Below, in pieces: positions 13,161-24,352 of a stretch of DNA of 64,000 nt (position 1 is its first letter; each line of letters opens with the position of its first letter). The notes beneath the pieces are model-generated. The model searched no databases, was not told the origin of the DNA, and saw nothing but the letters and a program-made list of their open reading frames with translations. Both the position numbers and the translations under genes were made by a program. Source of the DNA: Edolisoma coerulescens (lineage: Eukaryota > Chordata > Aves > Passeriformes > Campephagidae); contig VWZW01001657.1 in assembly GCA_013397115.1 (NCBI GenBank), positions 808,356 to 872,355 of the forward strand. The letters run 5' to 3'.

Positions 13161-16100
13161 GTACTGTGAATTGCTCTGGAGGTTTTAATGTGTCTTCTCA
13201 GAAGCAAATCTTCCATCCTATGGAGAAGGCTCTCACACAGCCACTGCAGGAACAGCCCACTTGGCATTTCAGAAGCTTCCAGAACTGGCTGGCACCAGGG
13301 TGTCATGGCTGAAGTGGAAGTATCAGTGGGAATATCACAAATTGTCAAATGGCAAAAAAGCAAATCAATAGTCAATAGGTTTAAATATACCATAATTGAG
13401 CAGTATTTAGCTGGAAGTTTTATAGAGGTCTAAAAACTGGGGAGAAAGAGGCATGTGATTAAAAAACATATTAACACACAAGCTAACAACACCTTGGTTA
13501 ATAGTTTTCTCATTGGTAACTGAAGCCACAGTTTTAGACAGATACTAGAATTGACTAAACCTCAGTTAAGAAGTTTTTTCACATTAAGTACTGAATCTGG
13601 GGGTAAGAAGAGGCCTAACGGAGTGTGGAACAGTGCCCAGAATAATGACTATACCACTGATTAGGTGTCTGGTTACAAGGGACAGAACAAAGGCTGGTCA
13701 CTGCCCAATGGATTGTTTTTGCCAGAACCCCCCCTAGTTCTATTCTGGACTGAATGTTGAAATCTCTCTTTCAGTGCCACGGAGTTCTTGAATTTTTAGT
13801 CAGCCTATTCCAAATTCAAAAGTCAGCAGAATGGTAACAGACTCAGAAAGTCTTTGGGCTTTTCCTAATGAGATCATTGAAGCCAATAGTAGAAACTCTT
13901 ACCAATTTCAGTGTGTGCTGGTCAAGGCTTTTCTAAATAATTTTCTTTAATAAAACTTTTTTAAAAGAACCCTGAATATTGCCCTTGTAAAACAGAAAAC
14001 TGGCTAATCTTGCTTTGTACAGAGCTGAGCTTTTATAATTGGCTCCTCTTAAGAATGTCACAGGCTATTAAAGAGCATTGTGCATCAAAGATAATCTGCT
14101 GGTGCAGAGGCCATCACAATTTCTCCCTTTAGCACAGCACAAAAGATACCAATCGTGCAGCAATTTATACACAGGGAACTTGGGAACTAATCACGGGGAA
14201 AAGTTTTGTTCATGGACGAGTATCATGGATCGATATTAATTCTCAAAAGGTACCTGAAAAAATTCTCAGGAAAAACCTGAGGCCTGGAATGAAGGACTAT
14301 TGGATGCCAGGATCCATGGCCTCAGTGGAGACTTTTTTCTGTTGCCTCTTAAAATTCTTCTCGCTTCTTTCTAAACGCTCACTGTTCTGCATGTGCTGCC
14401 TCTCCATGTGCAGCACTCCCATGGAAGCCAGCTGCCCTTCCTCTGCAGGGGGTTTAGTCAGAGTAGTTGCCTAAATTACCCCAGAGCAGTTGTTCCTGAC
14501 CTACAGTAGGTAACACTGAGCTGAGCATTCAGGTGCTCACAGTTCTGTGCATCTCACAACCACATCACCTGCTCTAGCAACTTTCACCTAACACACGGTT
14601 AAACAGATGCTGGATTTGGTTTAAGACCACCTTTAACAGTGGCATTACTTATGGACAGCAAGTTCAGAGGCCTCACACGGCTGGAAATGGAAGCACTTGC
14701 CTGTGCTAATGCAGCTGTACATCCAGGCTGGTGTCACTGGGGAAGGTGTAAAACAACATCCAAAAGAACTTGCTGGCCATCCAAACGTGTGAACTCTTCC
14801 AAGCACTTGAACAAGATGGGAGGTGCTCGCCACAAAGCCTTGGCCTGGCCCTTTAAGTGCTGTTCCCTGTCTTTAGAGCCTTCCTGCGCTACTTTCCATG
14901 GGATGGACTCTTACCACTCCCTCTCCTAACACTGTGACCCAGTAAAGCCAGTCTTGTTGCATCCCAGAGGTGGATGCTACCAGCTGACAAACAAAGGCAT
15001 CCTTAAACCTTTCAGAAGAATAATTGCTATTAAACTGTAGAGAGAAGGAACATTATCTAAGGACAGGAACACATGGCCATCAGCAAAAACAAAAGGTTTG
15101 GATTGGTTTGGTTTTTTTCTTCTTTTTTTTGGTCATGTACTTCTTACAGAAGATTGGGCAAGTGAGTTTATTTTTGTTTCTTTCCATTTCTAGAATGAGG
15201 ACAATGAGATCGTGCTACCTTACAAAGGTCCTATGCAAATTAATTATTCAAAGATTTTAAGGGGCTGTGACAAAAGAAACCTTAGCAATTATGATTTATG
15301 TATTATCATTGTAAGTGTAAGTGAACCTTCCCCTTTTGCTTTTATCTGAAGGGATCCCAACCTCTACTGGATTATCATCCCTGCGCCAGGGTGCAGATAA
15401 GACACCAAATGGTTTTCATGGGTGCATTCACGACGTCCGCATCAACAACGAGCTGCAGGATTTCAAGGATTTACCACAGCAGTCACTGGGAGTCCTTCCT
15501 GGCTGCAAATCCTGTAACATCTGCAAGCACGGGATTTGCCGATCCCTGGAGAAAACGAGTGTGATTTGTGAATGTCACCCAGGCTGGATGGGCCCTCTGT
15601 GTGACCAGGAAATAGGAGATCCATGTCTTAACCACAAGTAAGCTCAAACAAATGCTGATGGGAGAGAGAAAGCTTTACGTAAGCTAATGTGTATTTCACA
15701 TTTCATCTTGCAAAACCACATCTGACTGTTTTTGGAGGTGCTGGGTCCCCACATGAGGTTACTGACAGTTGTGAGTCAGCATTTGTGGCAGCTCTCAATT
15801 TCCACTTCTTGTTCGGACGTTGCCAAAGGAGCTCGTGGTCCTGAAGGAGCTCAGGTGTTAATGCTGCAGGTCATACCTTCAGCTGTGACTCTACACATTA
15901 AAATACAAAACCTCCTGTTAATGGGCATGGCTTAACCCCAGGAGGTGAGTGCCTGCACAGATCCAGAGCAGAGCTGCCCGTGAGTGGGAGGTACATGTTT
16001 TAGGGGTTTTCTCCCAGCAGCACTGGGCCCAGTCTTCAAACTTACTCCCTGAAGACCATTATGCACTCCAACCTGAGCAGTTTTAAATTTCCCAAATAGC

Positions 16101-19100
16101 TGACTTAAATATTACACTTTGAAACAGCCCTTTAAAGTGCAAGTTTAAAGGATGGCGTGGTGTTGCATGTGAAGGGAGCATGAGTGTAAAGTATTTACAG
16201 TTCAAAGGCTCAATAACCACATCTCCGTCAGAAACATGGGATGAATAGCTTTCTTATGGCAAATACACAGGAAACAGTCCCGTGCAGAGCACCAGGCTGC
16301 ATATTTCAGTGTTGTTTCATAAGCAGATGGAAGTACTTTTGTTTTAGAAGTTTCTTCAGTTGCTGTCTTGGAAGGCGCCTTTCACGAGCACATACTTTTG
16401 ACAGGTAAATTGATGCAGTGAATAATCACTCTCAGAAATTTAACCTGGCAAAGGTACCATTTTAAACTTGCTTCTGGTTCTAATTCTGCAAAGTACTGAA
16501 GCCTGTGGAAGGTGTTGAAAAGCACCTGACAGTTTACAAACCAAAGGTATGAAGACCCAAATGTTTCCTTGAATTTCCAATGTCAACACAAAGCTGTTGT
16601 GGTTGGACAGAGAAAAAAGAGGGAGTTCCAGATGTTTACATGATGAGGGATTGTTTCTCTCATAATCCAGGGAGGGTAAGGCAATCATGAACACAGCCCC
16701 TTGCTGAGGAAAGTAGTTGTGTGTATTTTTAATGCTCGCACACTGTCCCACCTTTCCTGGAATCACTTCAGCCTTTTGGAGCTGTCTCCTTACAGCCACA
16801 CCCGGTGTATCCAGGGGAGTGTGGAGCGCTGCTGGCAGATGTGTGCTCCAACACTCACAGGTTAATCTCACCAAGTAAATGCACCTGTAAAGATCAGGTA
16901 ACCTCTGGTTTGTGGGGCAGAAAACACTGCTCTATACAGGCTCTGACTCCCTTTATTACAGTATTTTTCATGTCTTGACCTGACTGAAACTGCTCTTACA
17001 ATTTTTCCTTTTTAGTTCAAACATTAAAAATTAAATGTACAAAAATTCAACATAAACAGGGAATAATTTTTAAGTACTAGAAATAAAATAAAAATAAGAG
17101 AGACATGGGTTTATGTCAGGTTATGTTTTGCCAAAGGTTTATAAGCCCTGAGCAGTTTTTCCTTGGCTGGAGAGAGTTGCTTTCCTCCCTGTTCTCAGTC
17201 CATTTCAAGCCTGTCCCTGTCCCAGAAGTGGGGATGGTGTCAGAGAATTTGCTAAGGATCAACACCCCACCCTGTGGTATTCCTCGGAAATGCCAAAGCT
17301 CGCTGCAAACCCCAGGAGCCAGGGAACCCTCAACTACAGCTGCCCGCTGATAAGTCTGTGCATAGCTCTGCCACAAGCACCTTCATTTATCACGCTGGTT
17401 TTCATCACCTGATACTATTTGTACAGTAACTCTGCTCGGGAAGCCTGGGCATACAGCTTGATTGTTGGCACTTAGTTCCACGTGCTGATGCTGTAAATGT
17501 GAGCTGTCTTGTGTGGATGCCAAGCCTTCGTCTGCGCTCACAGAAGAGCTTAATGTTTTCCACTCAGGTTCACAAATTCTAAATGTATTCTCTGAATGTT
17601 ATCCAGTATTCACTGAAAACTCACAGTTTTCTCCAGAGTGTTTGACACTGAGCTGCTGTTTTTGGATTAGAGTCCTGGAATTAAATGGGCAGAAATGCCA
17701 AAGTCAAACATTTCTGGGAAAAGGAACTTTCACATCTAGCGAAGACCAGCTCTAAATGCTTCTGTTTCTCCAGGTGTCTGCATGGTAAGTGCACGGCGGC
17801 CGGCGCTGCTTACACCTGTAAGTGCACAGAGGGCTACACGGGCACATACTGCGACAAGAAGAACAATTCCTCAAACCCCTGCAGGACTTTGAAATGCAGC
17901 CACGGGCAGTGTAAGCTCTCGGAGCATGGGGAGCCCTACTGTGAATGTGACCCCGGCTACAGCGGAGAGCTCTGTGACAGAGGTAGGCTTGGCCCCGGAA
18001 CGGCGCTGCTGCATTCCTGCTTTACACCTAATTTACACCTGCTTTACACCTCTCTTCCCTGCCGCTCTGACTTGGGGGAGATGGCAAATAGCAGAAGACA
18101 AAGCTAAGCCAGCCTCTGCAGAGAGTGCAGGGAGGAGAACAGAACCACACAACAGTAGGTAGCTACTATCACATAGAGAAAGGGGGACATGTAGTGAAGA
18201 GTTTTATTCTCTGTCTCCTGAATCCTCAAGGTTTGCTGCTCCCAGGATTTGGGTGGGATGTTTAAAGAAGAGGTTGTTGTGAGGTTTACCCTCAGCAAGC
18301 AGGGATCAGTTATTTGCACTGCTCAGAAGGGAGCTCTTACCAAGGAGGAACTGCTCACCTGAAGTGGCATGAAAGATTCTCAGCTCGCTCCTTCAGATGC
18401 AGCTGGGCAGGTTTCCAGGGGAATCCCACAGATCATGCTGGACTTTCCTACGAGGGCAGAAGCCCAGCTCTTCTGCCCTGACCTGAAAAGCCTCCCTGGA
18501 AACTCACTGAGTTTTAACTGCATCCTTTCTGCCTTTTTTTTGTTCCTGTACAGAAGGAAGGAGCCATTTTTATTTATTATTTTTATTTAGGTTGTGCCTT
18601 TCCGGTGAATGAACCGCAGACTTTCCAAATTTTAGACATACACATCACCAAAATGTATTTGGCTGCTGCACAAGGACTGCAGAACAGCACAGACACTCTC
18701 AGGTATCCCAGACCACGAGTGTCACACGGAGCAGGCTGACCTTTGCTCCAGAGAAGCAGACATGGTAGAACTAATTCTGATTTTGTAGGAGTGCTGCAGG
18801 ACTCAAACACTCAGCATTCATTAAAACACTTCCAGGCTGCTGATCAAAGCCAGCAGGCCTGCTTGGCCTCGGCCTCGCTCCGGATATTACACATTTGTGT
18901 AGCACAAGCTCTGTTTTGGTGGCAGGTACAAAGCAATAAAAGATCAGGGTCCTTCTCATACCATCTGCTTGTCTCGAATCACATTAACAATACAGGGCTG
19001 CTTGCTGATGTACGGGGAATATCCAGCAAAACAGTTACCACGCTTTTTTCTCCTTCCTATCTCTGTCGTCCCAGCAGAGAACCTCTGCCAAGGAGACATC

Positions 19101-19319
19101 ATTCGAGAAGTGGTCCGTAAGCAGCAGGGCTACACATCGTGTGCCACCACCTCCAAAGTGCCGCGCCTGGAGTGCCGCGGCAGCTGCGGCAGCAGCGGGC
19201 AGTGCTGCGTCCCCCTCCGCAGCAAGAGGCGGAAATACTTCTTCCAGTGCGTGGATGGCTCCACCTTCACGGAAGAACTGGAGAGACACGTGGAATGTGG
19301 CTGCTCAAAGTGCTTATAA
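13006..19319 (+). CDS. SLIT3: SLIT3 C-terminal coding region (partial, four exons)
   Basis: Slit proteins are secreted ligands of ROBO receptors that act in axon guidance and tissue patterning. The coding parts are 13006-13160, 15352-15637, 17774-17982 and 19078-19319 (or from 19075), and codon phase is kept across all three introns. In order they encode the end of a laminin G domain (VNDGQFHSVEL, LVVDKGAPKSLGKLQKQ, then GGIPTSTGLS and GFHGCIHDVRINNELQDF), EGF-like repeats with regular cysteines, and a C-terminal cystine knot ending CGCSKCL and a TAA stop. The GAPKSLGKLQKQ and IPTSTGLS stretches match SLIT3 rather than SLIT1 or SLIT2 as I know the family, and PANK3 downstream supports this. 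The N-terminal leucine-rich repeats and the other upstream exons lie outside the window. Confidence 0.95.
13161..15351 (+). other. SLIT3: SLIT3 intron (2,191 bp)
   Basis: Donor GTACTG and acceptor TGAAG bound the intron. No repeat family or RNA gene was recognised inside. The stretch at about 14060-14260 is AT-rich and looks like a possible conserved non-coding element, judged on texture only. Confidence 0.85.
15352..15637 (+). CDS. SLIT3: SLIT3 exon: end of laminin G domain and an EGF repeat
   Basis: The exon begins after the GAAG acceptor and completes a glycine codon (G+GG). It encodes IPTSTGLSSLRQGADK, then the conserved GFHGCIHDVRINNELQDF end of the laminin G fold. A cysteine-rich EGF-like unit with CxxCKHGICR and CECHPGWMGPLCD follows. 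The exon ends within the lysine codon at CLNHK, before a GTAAGC donor at 15638. Confidence 0.95.
15638..17773 (+). other. SLIT3: SLIT3 intron (2,136 bp)
   Basis: Donor GTAAGC and acceptor TCCAG bound the intron. Short open frames on both strands show no domain I recognise. An A/T-rich patch lies at about 16990-17100. I see no mobile element. Confidence 0.85.
17774..17982 (+). CDS. SLIT3: SLIT3 exon: two C-terminal EGF repeats
   Basis: The acceptor is the CAG at 17771-17773, and the donor GTAGGC starts at 17983. The exon encodes two EGF-like modules: CLHGKC to CKCTEGYTGTYCD, then CRTLKCSHGQC to CECDPGYSGELCD. The six-cysteine spacing is intact in both. It carries 69 whole codons plus one base that joins the terminal exon in phase. 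Confidence 0.95.
17983..19077 (+). other. SLIT3: SLIT3 last intron (about 1.1 kb)
   Basis: Donor GTAGGC bounds the intron on the left. On the right is a tandem CAGCAG acceptor after a CT-rich tract at 19041-19070. No repeat or RNA gene was recognised. Confidence 0.85.
19078..19319 (+). CDS. SLIT3: SLIT3 terminal exon: C-terminal cystine knot
   Basis: The exon encodes the cystine-knot (CTCK) domain, with ENLCQGDIIREVVRKQQGY, ECRGSCG, RSKRRKYFFQC and CGCSKCL before TAA at 19317-19319. The acceptor is ambiguous: CAGCAG at 19072-19077 allows the exon to start at 19075 or 19078, with or without one extra alanine. Compared with the human protein as I remember it, the loop before the paired cysteines is two residues longer (CGSSGQCC against CGPQCC). 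Confidence 0.94.
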
Positions 19320-20160
19320 GCCATTCTCCAGTCTCTCGCCACTTTAATCGACTCAGAAGCGCTATCAAAATGGGACCTATTTACTTTCAGAGTGAAGAAG
19401 AAGAAAAGAATTATTAAGTATATTGTAAAATAAGCAAAAAATAGAACTTATTTTTATTATGGAAAGTGACTATTTTCATCTTTTATTATATAAAGTATCG
19501 CACCACTTTGGGTATATGTATCATATAGTGAGCTATTTTTACCATGAAACTTTTTTAACAGTTGTAAGAAAAAAAATTTCAAAAGCTAAAAGGTTAAAAA
19601 AAAATATATCTATAAAGAAAACATAGCCTAACAGGAGGAATGTGGGGTGACTTTAAGTGTATGCACAATGAACAGACGTAAAGGTGTTCCAAGGACCCGC
19701 CGCCGGACTGATCCGGGCTGAAGAAAAGCTCCGAGGCCCTGGCTGGGAGTTCCAGCTGAGCGAATCCCCGTGACCGACTGCATCCAGGCACCCGGAGAGC
19801 CTCCCCAGCCCCTTCTCTTCCCAACACTGCCGACGCTGGTTTGCTCCTGTACAGTGGCCCCGCTGGCTGTTCGTGAACTGGTTCCCTGGAGCACACAGGC
19901 ACTGCCGTAGCTTGAGGCTAACTACGTTATTTGACTATTGTAATACTATAATACAATTTTTGCGGTGTATGTTGTATTTATCTGTGTTCACGTTATATTC
20001 TGCAGCAACTGTATCTATAGAGCACAGGCAGCTTTATCCAAAAGAAGGGTGCGAAGGGAAAGGAAGTGGAGAAATTTCTGTTGCTTTGGGTAATTTGGGG
20101 GCAAAATGTGAAATAAGTGCTAAGTGATGCCTAATAAATGACATAGTACTTTTGTGTAAA
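19320..20160 (+). other. SLIT3: SLIT3 3' UTR (proximal form)
   Basis: After the stop codon the sequence turns very AT-rich (19390-19620), passes a GC-richer stretch at 19690-19870, and reaches AATAAA at 20133-20138 followed by a T- and GT-rich stretch. Further AATAAA hexamers at 22138 and 22384 would allow a longer UTR of about 3 kb. The real end needs transcript data. Confidence 0.65.
20133..20138 (+). terminator. SLIT3: Candidate SLIT3 poly(A) signal
   Basis: This AATAAA lies about 0.8 kb after the stop codon, and GTACTTTTGTGT follows within 20 bases as a plausible downstream element. Confidence 0.5.
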
Positions 20161-23100
20161 CTCCTCAGCTATGTTATTTCCCAAGTTTGTGCCTTCTTGC
20201 TCCCAGTCTTGAGCCCTTTTCTGTATATGAAATGTAAGGAATGCACTGCTACATAGTTTATCACACCTTGACACTTTAACTTGCAAAGGTTGTAAAGAGC
20301 ATGAAAATACCGCAGGTGCCAGAACGCACCTGCAACGTATCAGCTTTTACTGCCACTGTCACTTGAGCCACGGGTGTGAGCTGGGCTGTGGCTGCTGCTC
20401 AGCCACACGCTGGCCCCGAGCAGCTGCCTGCCTCCCCACAGCTTTCCAGGCATGCACAAGTTGCACTATGTCCATGTGAAGGTATTGGGCCGACACCTGC
20501 CCGCCCCAGCAGCGCTCCCCTGCGCAGGGAGAGGTGTCACAGCCCCTGCTGTGCAGCCTGACCGGCTCAGCCCGCGCTCCCTGTCCTGCGCTGGTGCCTC
20601 CCAAAGGACCCCCACGCACTTGAGCTGTGTCCGGAGCGGCTGCTGAGGAGGAAATGGAAATCAACGCAGGGATAAATTCTCACTCTGGATGTGAGGGGAA
20701 AATTGACTCTGGGAGTAAGTTTGATTTTTGAAGGGTTTTTGTCAGGGCTGCCTTTCAGGGTCAGGACATACATGCAAAGAGCACCATGGATACCTTGAAT
20801 TTTCTCTTACTGTAAGTTTCAAACCTCCCCATCAACAACTGTTCTATTATCTGTGTAATTTCTCTCTTTCTCTAATGGAGTAAGTATCATGATCTTTTCT
20901 TCAAGTTCTCTGTCTCTAAGAAAGGTAGTCAGAGATGCTTCCTAGCAGCCATAAAGTCCTTCTGGGAATGCTTCTGGTCTCACCAAAAGGCTTTCAGATC
21001 AGGGGATTCAGCAAAGGATGAGTAGGAAAGTTGAATCAAGATAACGGGACTTAGGTTTCCTTTGGGCTTTGGAAGGATGCACAGAATGCAACCCTGCCAT
21101 GACAAGTAGAAATGTTCATTTCCCACTAAAGCAAAGAGACCATCTAGCTATAATACAGCCAGAAAGCTGTAACATGCTTATTGTTCTTCTGCTATGTCAG
21201 TCCCTCCTTAACTGCAGCAGTTCATTCATATTTCTCTGTTACGACCAGAGCAATATGAGCAGAAGGGACATAACCAATGTAACAGCCATCTCAAAAAATC
21301 ATCAAAATAAATATCAGTACATGGAGCTTGCAATCAGTGACACATAAAACAATCACTAGTTAATGTGCCAGACTCTGATTGATGCATTACAGCTCAAAAG
21401 CCAGGGAAAAACTAACCCTGGTTGCAAGTACCATGGACTGCTTTTTATTTTTAATATATCATCAGCAGCTCATAGCAGCTGGGGTTTGTGGTGTACGACA
21501 AAAATCACCTAAACCACAACCTACACATTTTAAAAATTCATGCAAGTAACTGCAAATACTTGTGCAAATATGTGCCAGGCACACTACTGCCATTAATGTT
21601 TCATTCGTGCTTAAAAACATTTTATTTTCTAAAGAAGCAGCTGCTGTGGTGTCAGGCAGAAGAAATCCAGCTGAGCAGTGGCTCACCAGCCCTCAGATTT
21701 GTAGCCACTCAACTGCCAAGGCCTGCAGAAACACGGCCCCTCTTGAACCTGTCCAAACCTGTGCTCACTTTGTCACTTGAGCAGCGGCACTGTGAGAAAG
21801 AGGGTGACATTTACGGGTGGCCTCACACCTGCTGGAGGGTGCTTTGCCAAGGCAAAAGCCATCAACATCTTGTTAACACATCACTCTGGGATTTACTTAA
21901 GCCAAGCCTTGCAGCAAAGTGACCAGCAACAACTCAGCAAGGCCAGCGCTGTTCCTGGCCCTTTTCTGTCATGGCACTTCAATGTTAAGCATTGGGATAA
22001 AGAACTAAGAAAATATCTATTTTGTAACCAAATGATGCAATTTTTGTATGCTTTTAGGCAGCACTTGCCACTGGATAGTGATGCTTTATGTCCATGATTC
22101 TCTGACTTGCTATAGAATTATTTTATGTTAAGAAGAAAATAAAAAGCACTCAGATGTGCCAAAAATGTGAGGTTAACTGAAGTGTAATTAGCTCTGAAAG
22201 TTCCTCTGTAACCTGCCTAATGTTAAAATAGATTTCAAGAACTGTGGGTACAATGCAGTAGTTTTTACCTCCAGAAAGTTTTAATATAAATTGAAGAAAG
22301 ATGCTTACCCTTTAAAAATGGCAATGCAGACTGGTGTGAACTGATGTATTTTATTATTAGATTCTCATTGTGATGTAAGTTTAAATAAATTGTTGGGTTA
22401 TGGAAGATTGTAACACCTTGTGATGCAGATTATTTCTCTGTGTATTTTGAGGTATTGAGTCCAACCTTCAGTGTCCACGAGGTAGGTCACAGGAAATGAT
22501 GGGGGAACTACAGACATTCCTCTTGGACAAAGTCGAAGAACAGCTGTAGTTAAAGGTGGTATGAACAGTAGTTACAAATTTTTATGGCATCACAGTCTAA
22601 TATTTTAGGAGTCTTATATGCACAGGCAAATTAAACCACACAGTTTTTGATCCTGGGCATTTTCTTTATTTAAATACTTCATTTGCTACATTTTTTAAAC
22701 TGTTTGAGAAAGGCCTGCAGCAAAAACACACTCATTAATTAATGTTAGAATAAATGAAGAAGTATTGGGAGTGGAGCTGGAGGAGGTAGGGCTGAGGAAA
22801 TGGAAGCCACACAGCCAACCATGGATGGAAGGGATCCTGTGGTGTCCTGACACACACAGACTCCAAATCTGCTGCCACACCGCTGTACCTGATCATTATT
22901 AGTGACCCAGCTGTAACAGACTTCTGCTACTCATTGCATTCCAGCCTTACCGTAGAATAAAATGAAGCTCCCACCTAGTCCTCTGCTTTCCCTCACCCAT
23001 GCCCCTGTGCAACAGTCACATATTGCTGATTATGCGTCAAACTATGGCCCTCAAGAGTTGCCTTTGCAGTTCCATGTAAAACTGGTGACAGCAGTTAGCC

Positions 23101-23860
23101 AATAAAAACACTCAACCTTAATGAGCATCATTAAGTCTGAACTATGAAGGTTAATTACATAATTGTAGCAGATGGCAGCATTTTCACCTAAAGCAAACCC
23201 AGCTGAGCCCACTAAAAAAGCTAGCAGGGAAGTGTTCAAAAACGTCTGGGTAGGGGCTGCCCTGGTTTGCTCAACAGTTTATTTGTATTGCTGGTGGCTG
23301 TGCAGCATGGGGGTCCCTGAGCAGGCACTGAAGGAACTGCAGCCCGAGGATACAATGCTCCTGTTTGTGCTTCTGCTTGCAGTGCCCCAGGTATCTCTTT
23401 TTAGTCATTGGTATGTGGCAAACAATGCTGGGAAATGGTCTATCCCATCTTCCTTTCTCTTTGTGTTTTCTAGTCAGCAGGGCATAGTTGGATGGAGCTG
23501 CTGCTTGCACGGCGATTGGCTGTGGAGTTTGCGTTGTTCTCTGGGGTCCTGTCACTTCTGGTATCTGTGACCTGTTTTAGGAGTCACCTCCCAGTTTCGA
23601 CACCAGCTCACACCAGGCAGCCCCGCGGTTCAGCGGGCTGGACAGGCGGAGTTGGCTCAGGTTTGCCAAACCCAAGGTGCTCCCGATGCCTTGGTTTAAG
23701 CCTCAGTGAGATGTCACACTGGGTCACTGGGTGGCCAGTCCGGTATCGTTCTGTGTGCGCGCTGAGCTGGGATGTTTTCTGGGATGTTTTCCGGGACGTT
23801 TTCCAGATGTTTTCCAGGATGGGCCCTGCAGCTTTCGAGGACAGCGGAGCTGAACTGAGT
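20160..23860. other. SLIT3-PANK3 intergenic or distal SLIT3 3' UTR
   Basis: No gene was recognised. The part up to about 22400 may belong to an extended SLIT3 3' UTR, because canonical AATAAA signals occur at 22138 and 22384. The AT-rich stretch at 23090-23190 has clustered TAAT-type motifs and may be regulatory, which is weak evidence on its own. Confidence 0.6.
23769..23815. repeat. 12-bp tandem repeat, four copies
   Basis: Units of GGGATGTTTTCY start at 23769, 23781 and 23793, and a shorter 11-bp copy starts at 23805. The array lies in a GC-richer stretch just upstream of the CTCF-like motif. Confidence 0.85.
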
Positions 23861-23863
23861 CCG

Positions 23864-23877
23864 CCACCAGGTGGCGC
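23864..23877 (+). promoter_or_regulatory. Candidate CTCF binding site, plus orientation
   Basis: CCACCAGGTGGCGC matches the CTCF core consensus at every strongly constrained position. The flanks are GC-rich. It lies between SLIT3 and PANK3, where an insulator separating two co-oriented genes with different expression would make sense. The core CCACCAGGTGG is also close to palindromic, so orientation is only moderately certain. Confidence 0.5.
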
Positions 23878-23910
23878 CGCAGGGCGGCCCGTCCCGCTCC
23901 GCTGAGGCGG

Positions 23911-23966
23911 GAATGGAATGGAATGGAATGGAATGGAATGGAATGGAATGGAATGGAATGGAATGG
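23911..23966. repeat. Pentanucleotide microsatellite (GAATG)n
   Basis: About 11 perfect copies of GAATG (ATTCC/CATTC on the minus strand) abut the 3' end of an antisense CR1. CR1 elements normally end in short ATTC-containing tail repeats, so this array is best read as an expanded CR1 tail. Confidence 0.9.
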
Positions 23967-24352
23967 AGTATTTCAGTGGAAAGGGACCCACAACAACCAT
24001 TTGGTCCAGCTGTCTCAGCAACTCGGGGCTGACGGACTCACAGCCCGTTGTTGAGGGCGTTGTCCAAATGCCTCAAGCACTGCCAGGCCTCTGGTTTGAC
24101 TGCCTCTCCAGGAAGCCTGTTCCAGGCTTTCCACAAAAAAATGCTCCCTGACATCCTGCATAAACCTCCCTGGTGCAGCACTGAACCATTCCCACGCAGG
24201 CTGTCCGGATCCCGGGGAGAAGAGCTCAGCACCTCCCTCTCCATGTCTCCTCCTCACCTCCTCGCAGGAAGTGCAGAGTGCAATGAGGTCACCCCTCAGA
24301 CTCCCTCCCTCCAAACTAGACAAGCCCAGAGCCCTCAGCTGCTCATCACAGG
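23967..24352 (-). mobile_element. CR1 LINE 3' fragment, antisense
   Basis: The + strand carries the familiar reverse complement of a CR1 3' end: GTGGAAAGGGACCCACAACA, GGTCCAGCTG, GTTGTCCAAATGCCTC, CTCCAGGAAGCCTGTTCCAG, CTGAACCATTCCCACGC, GAGAAGAGCTCAGCACCTCC and CTCCAAACTAGACAAGCCC. It is 5'-truncated near 24352, as is usual for CR1, and its frame is broken. Confidence 0.9.
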
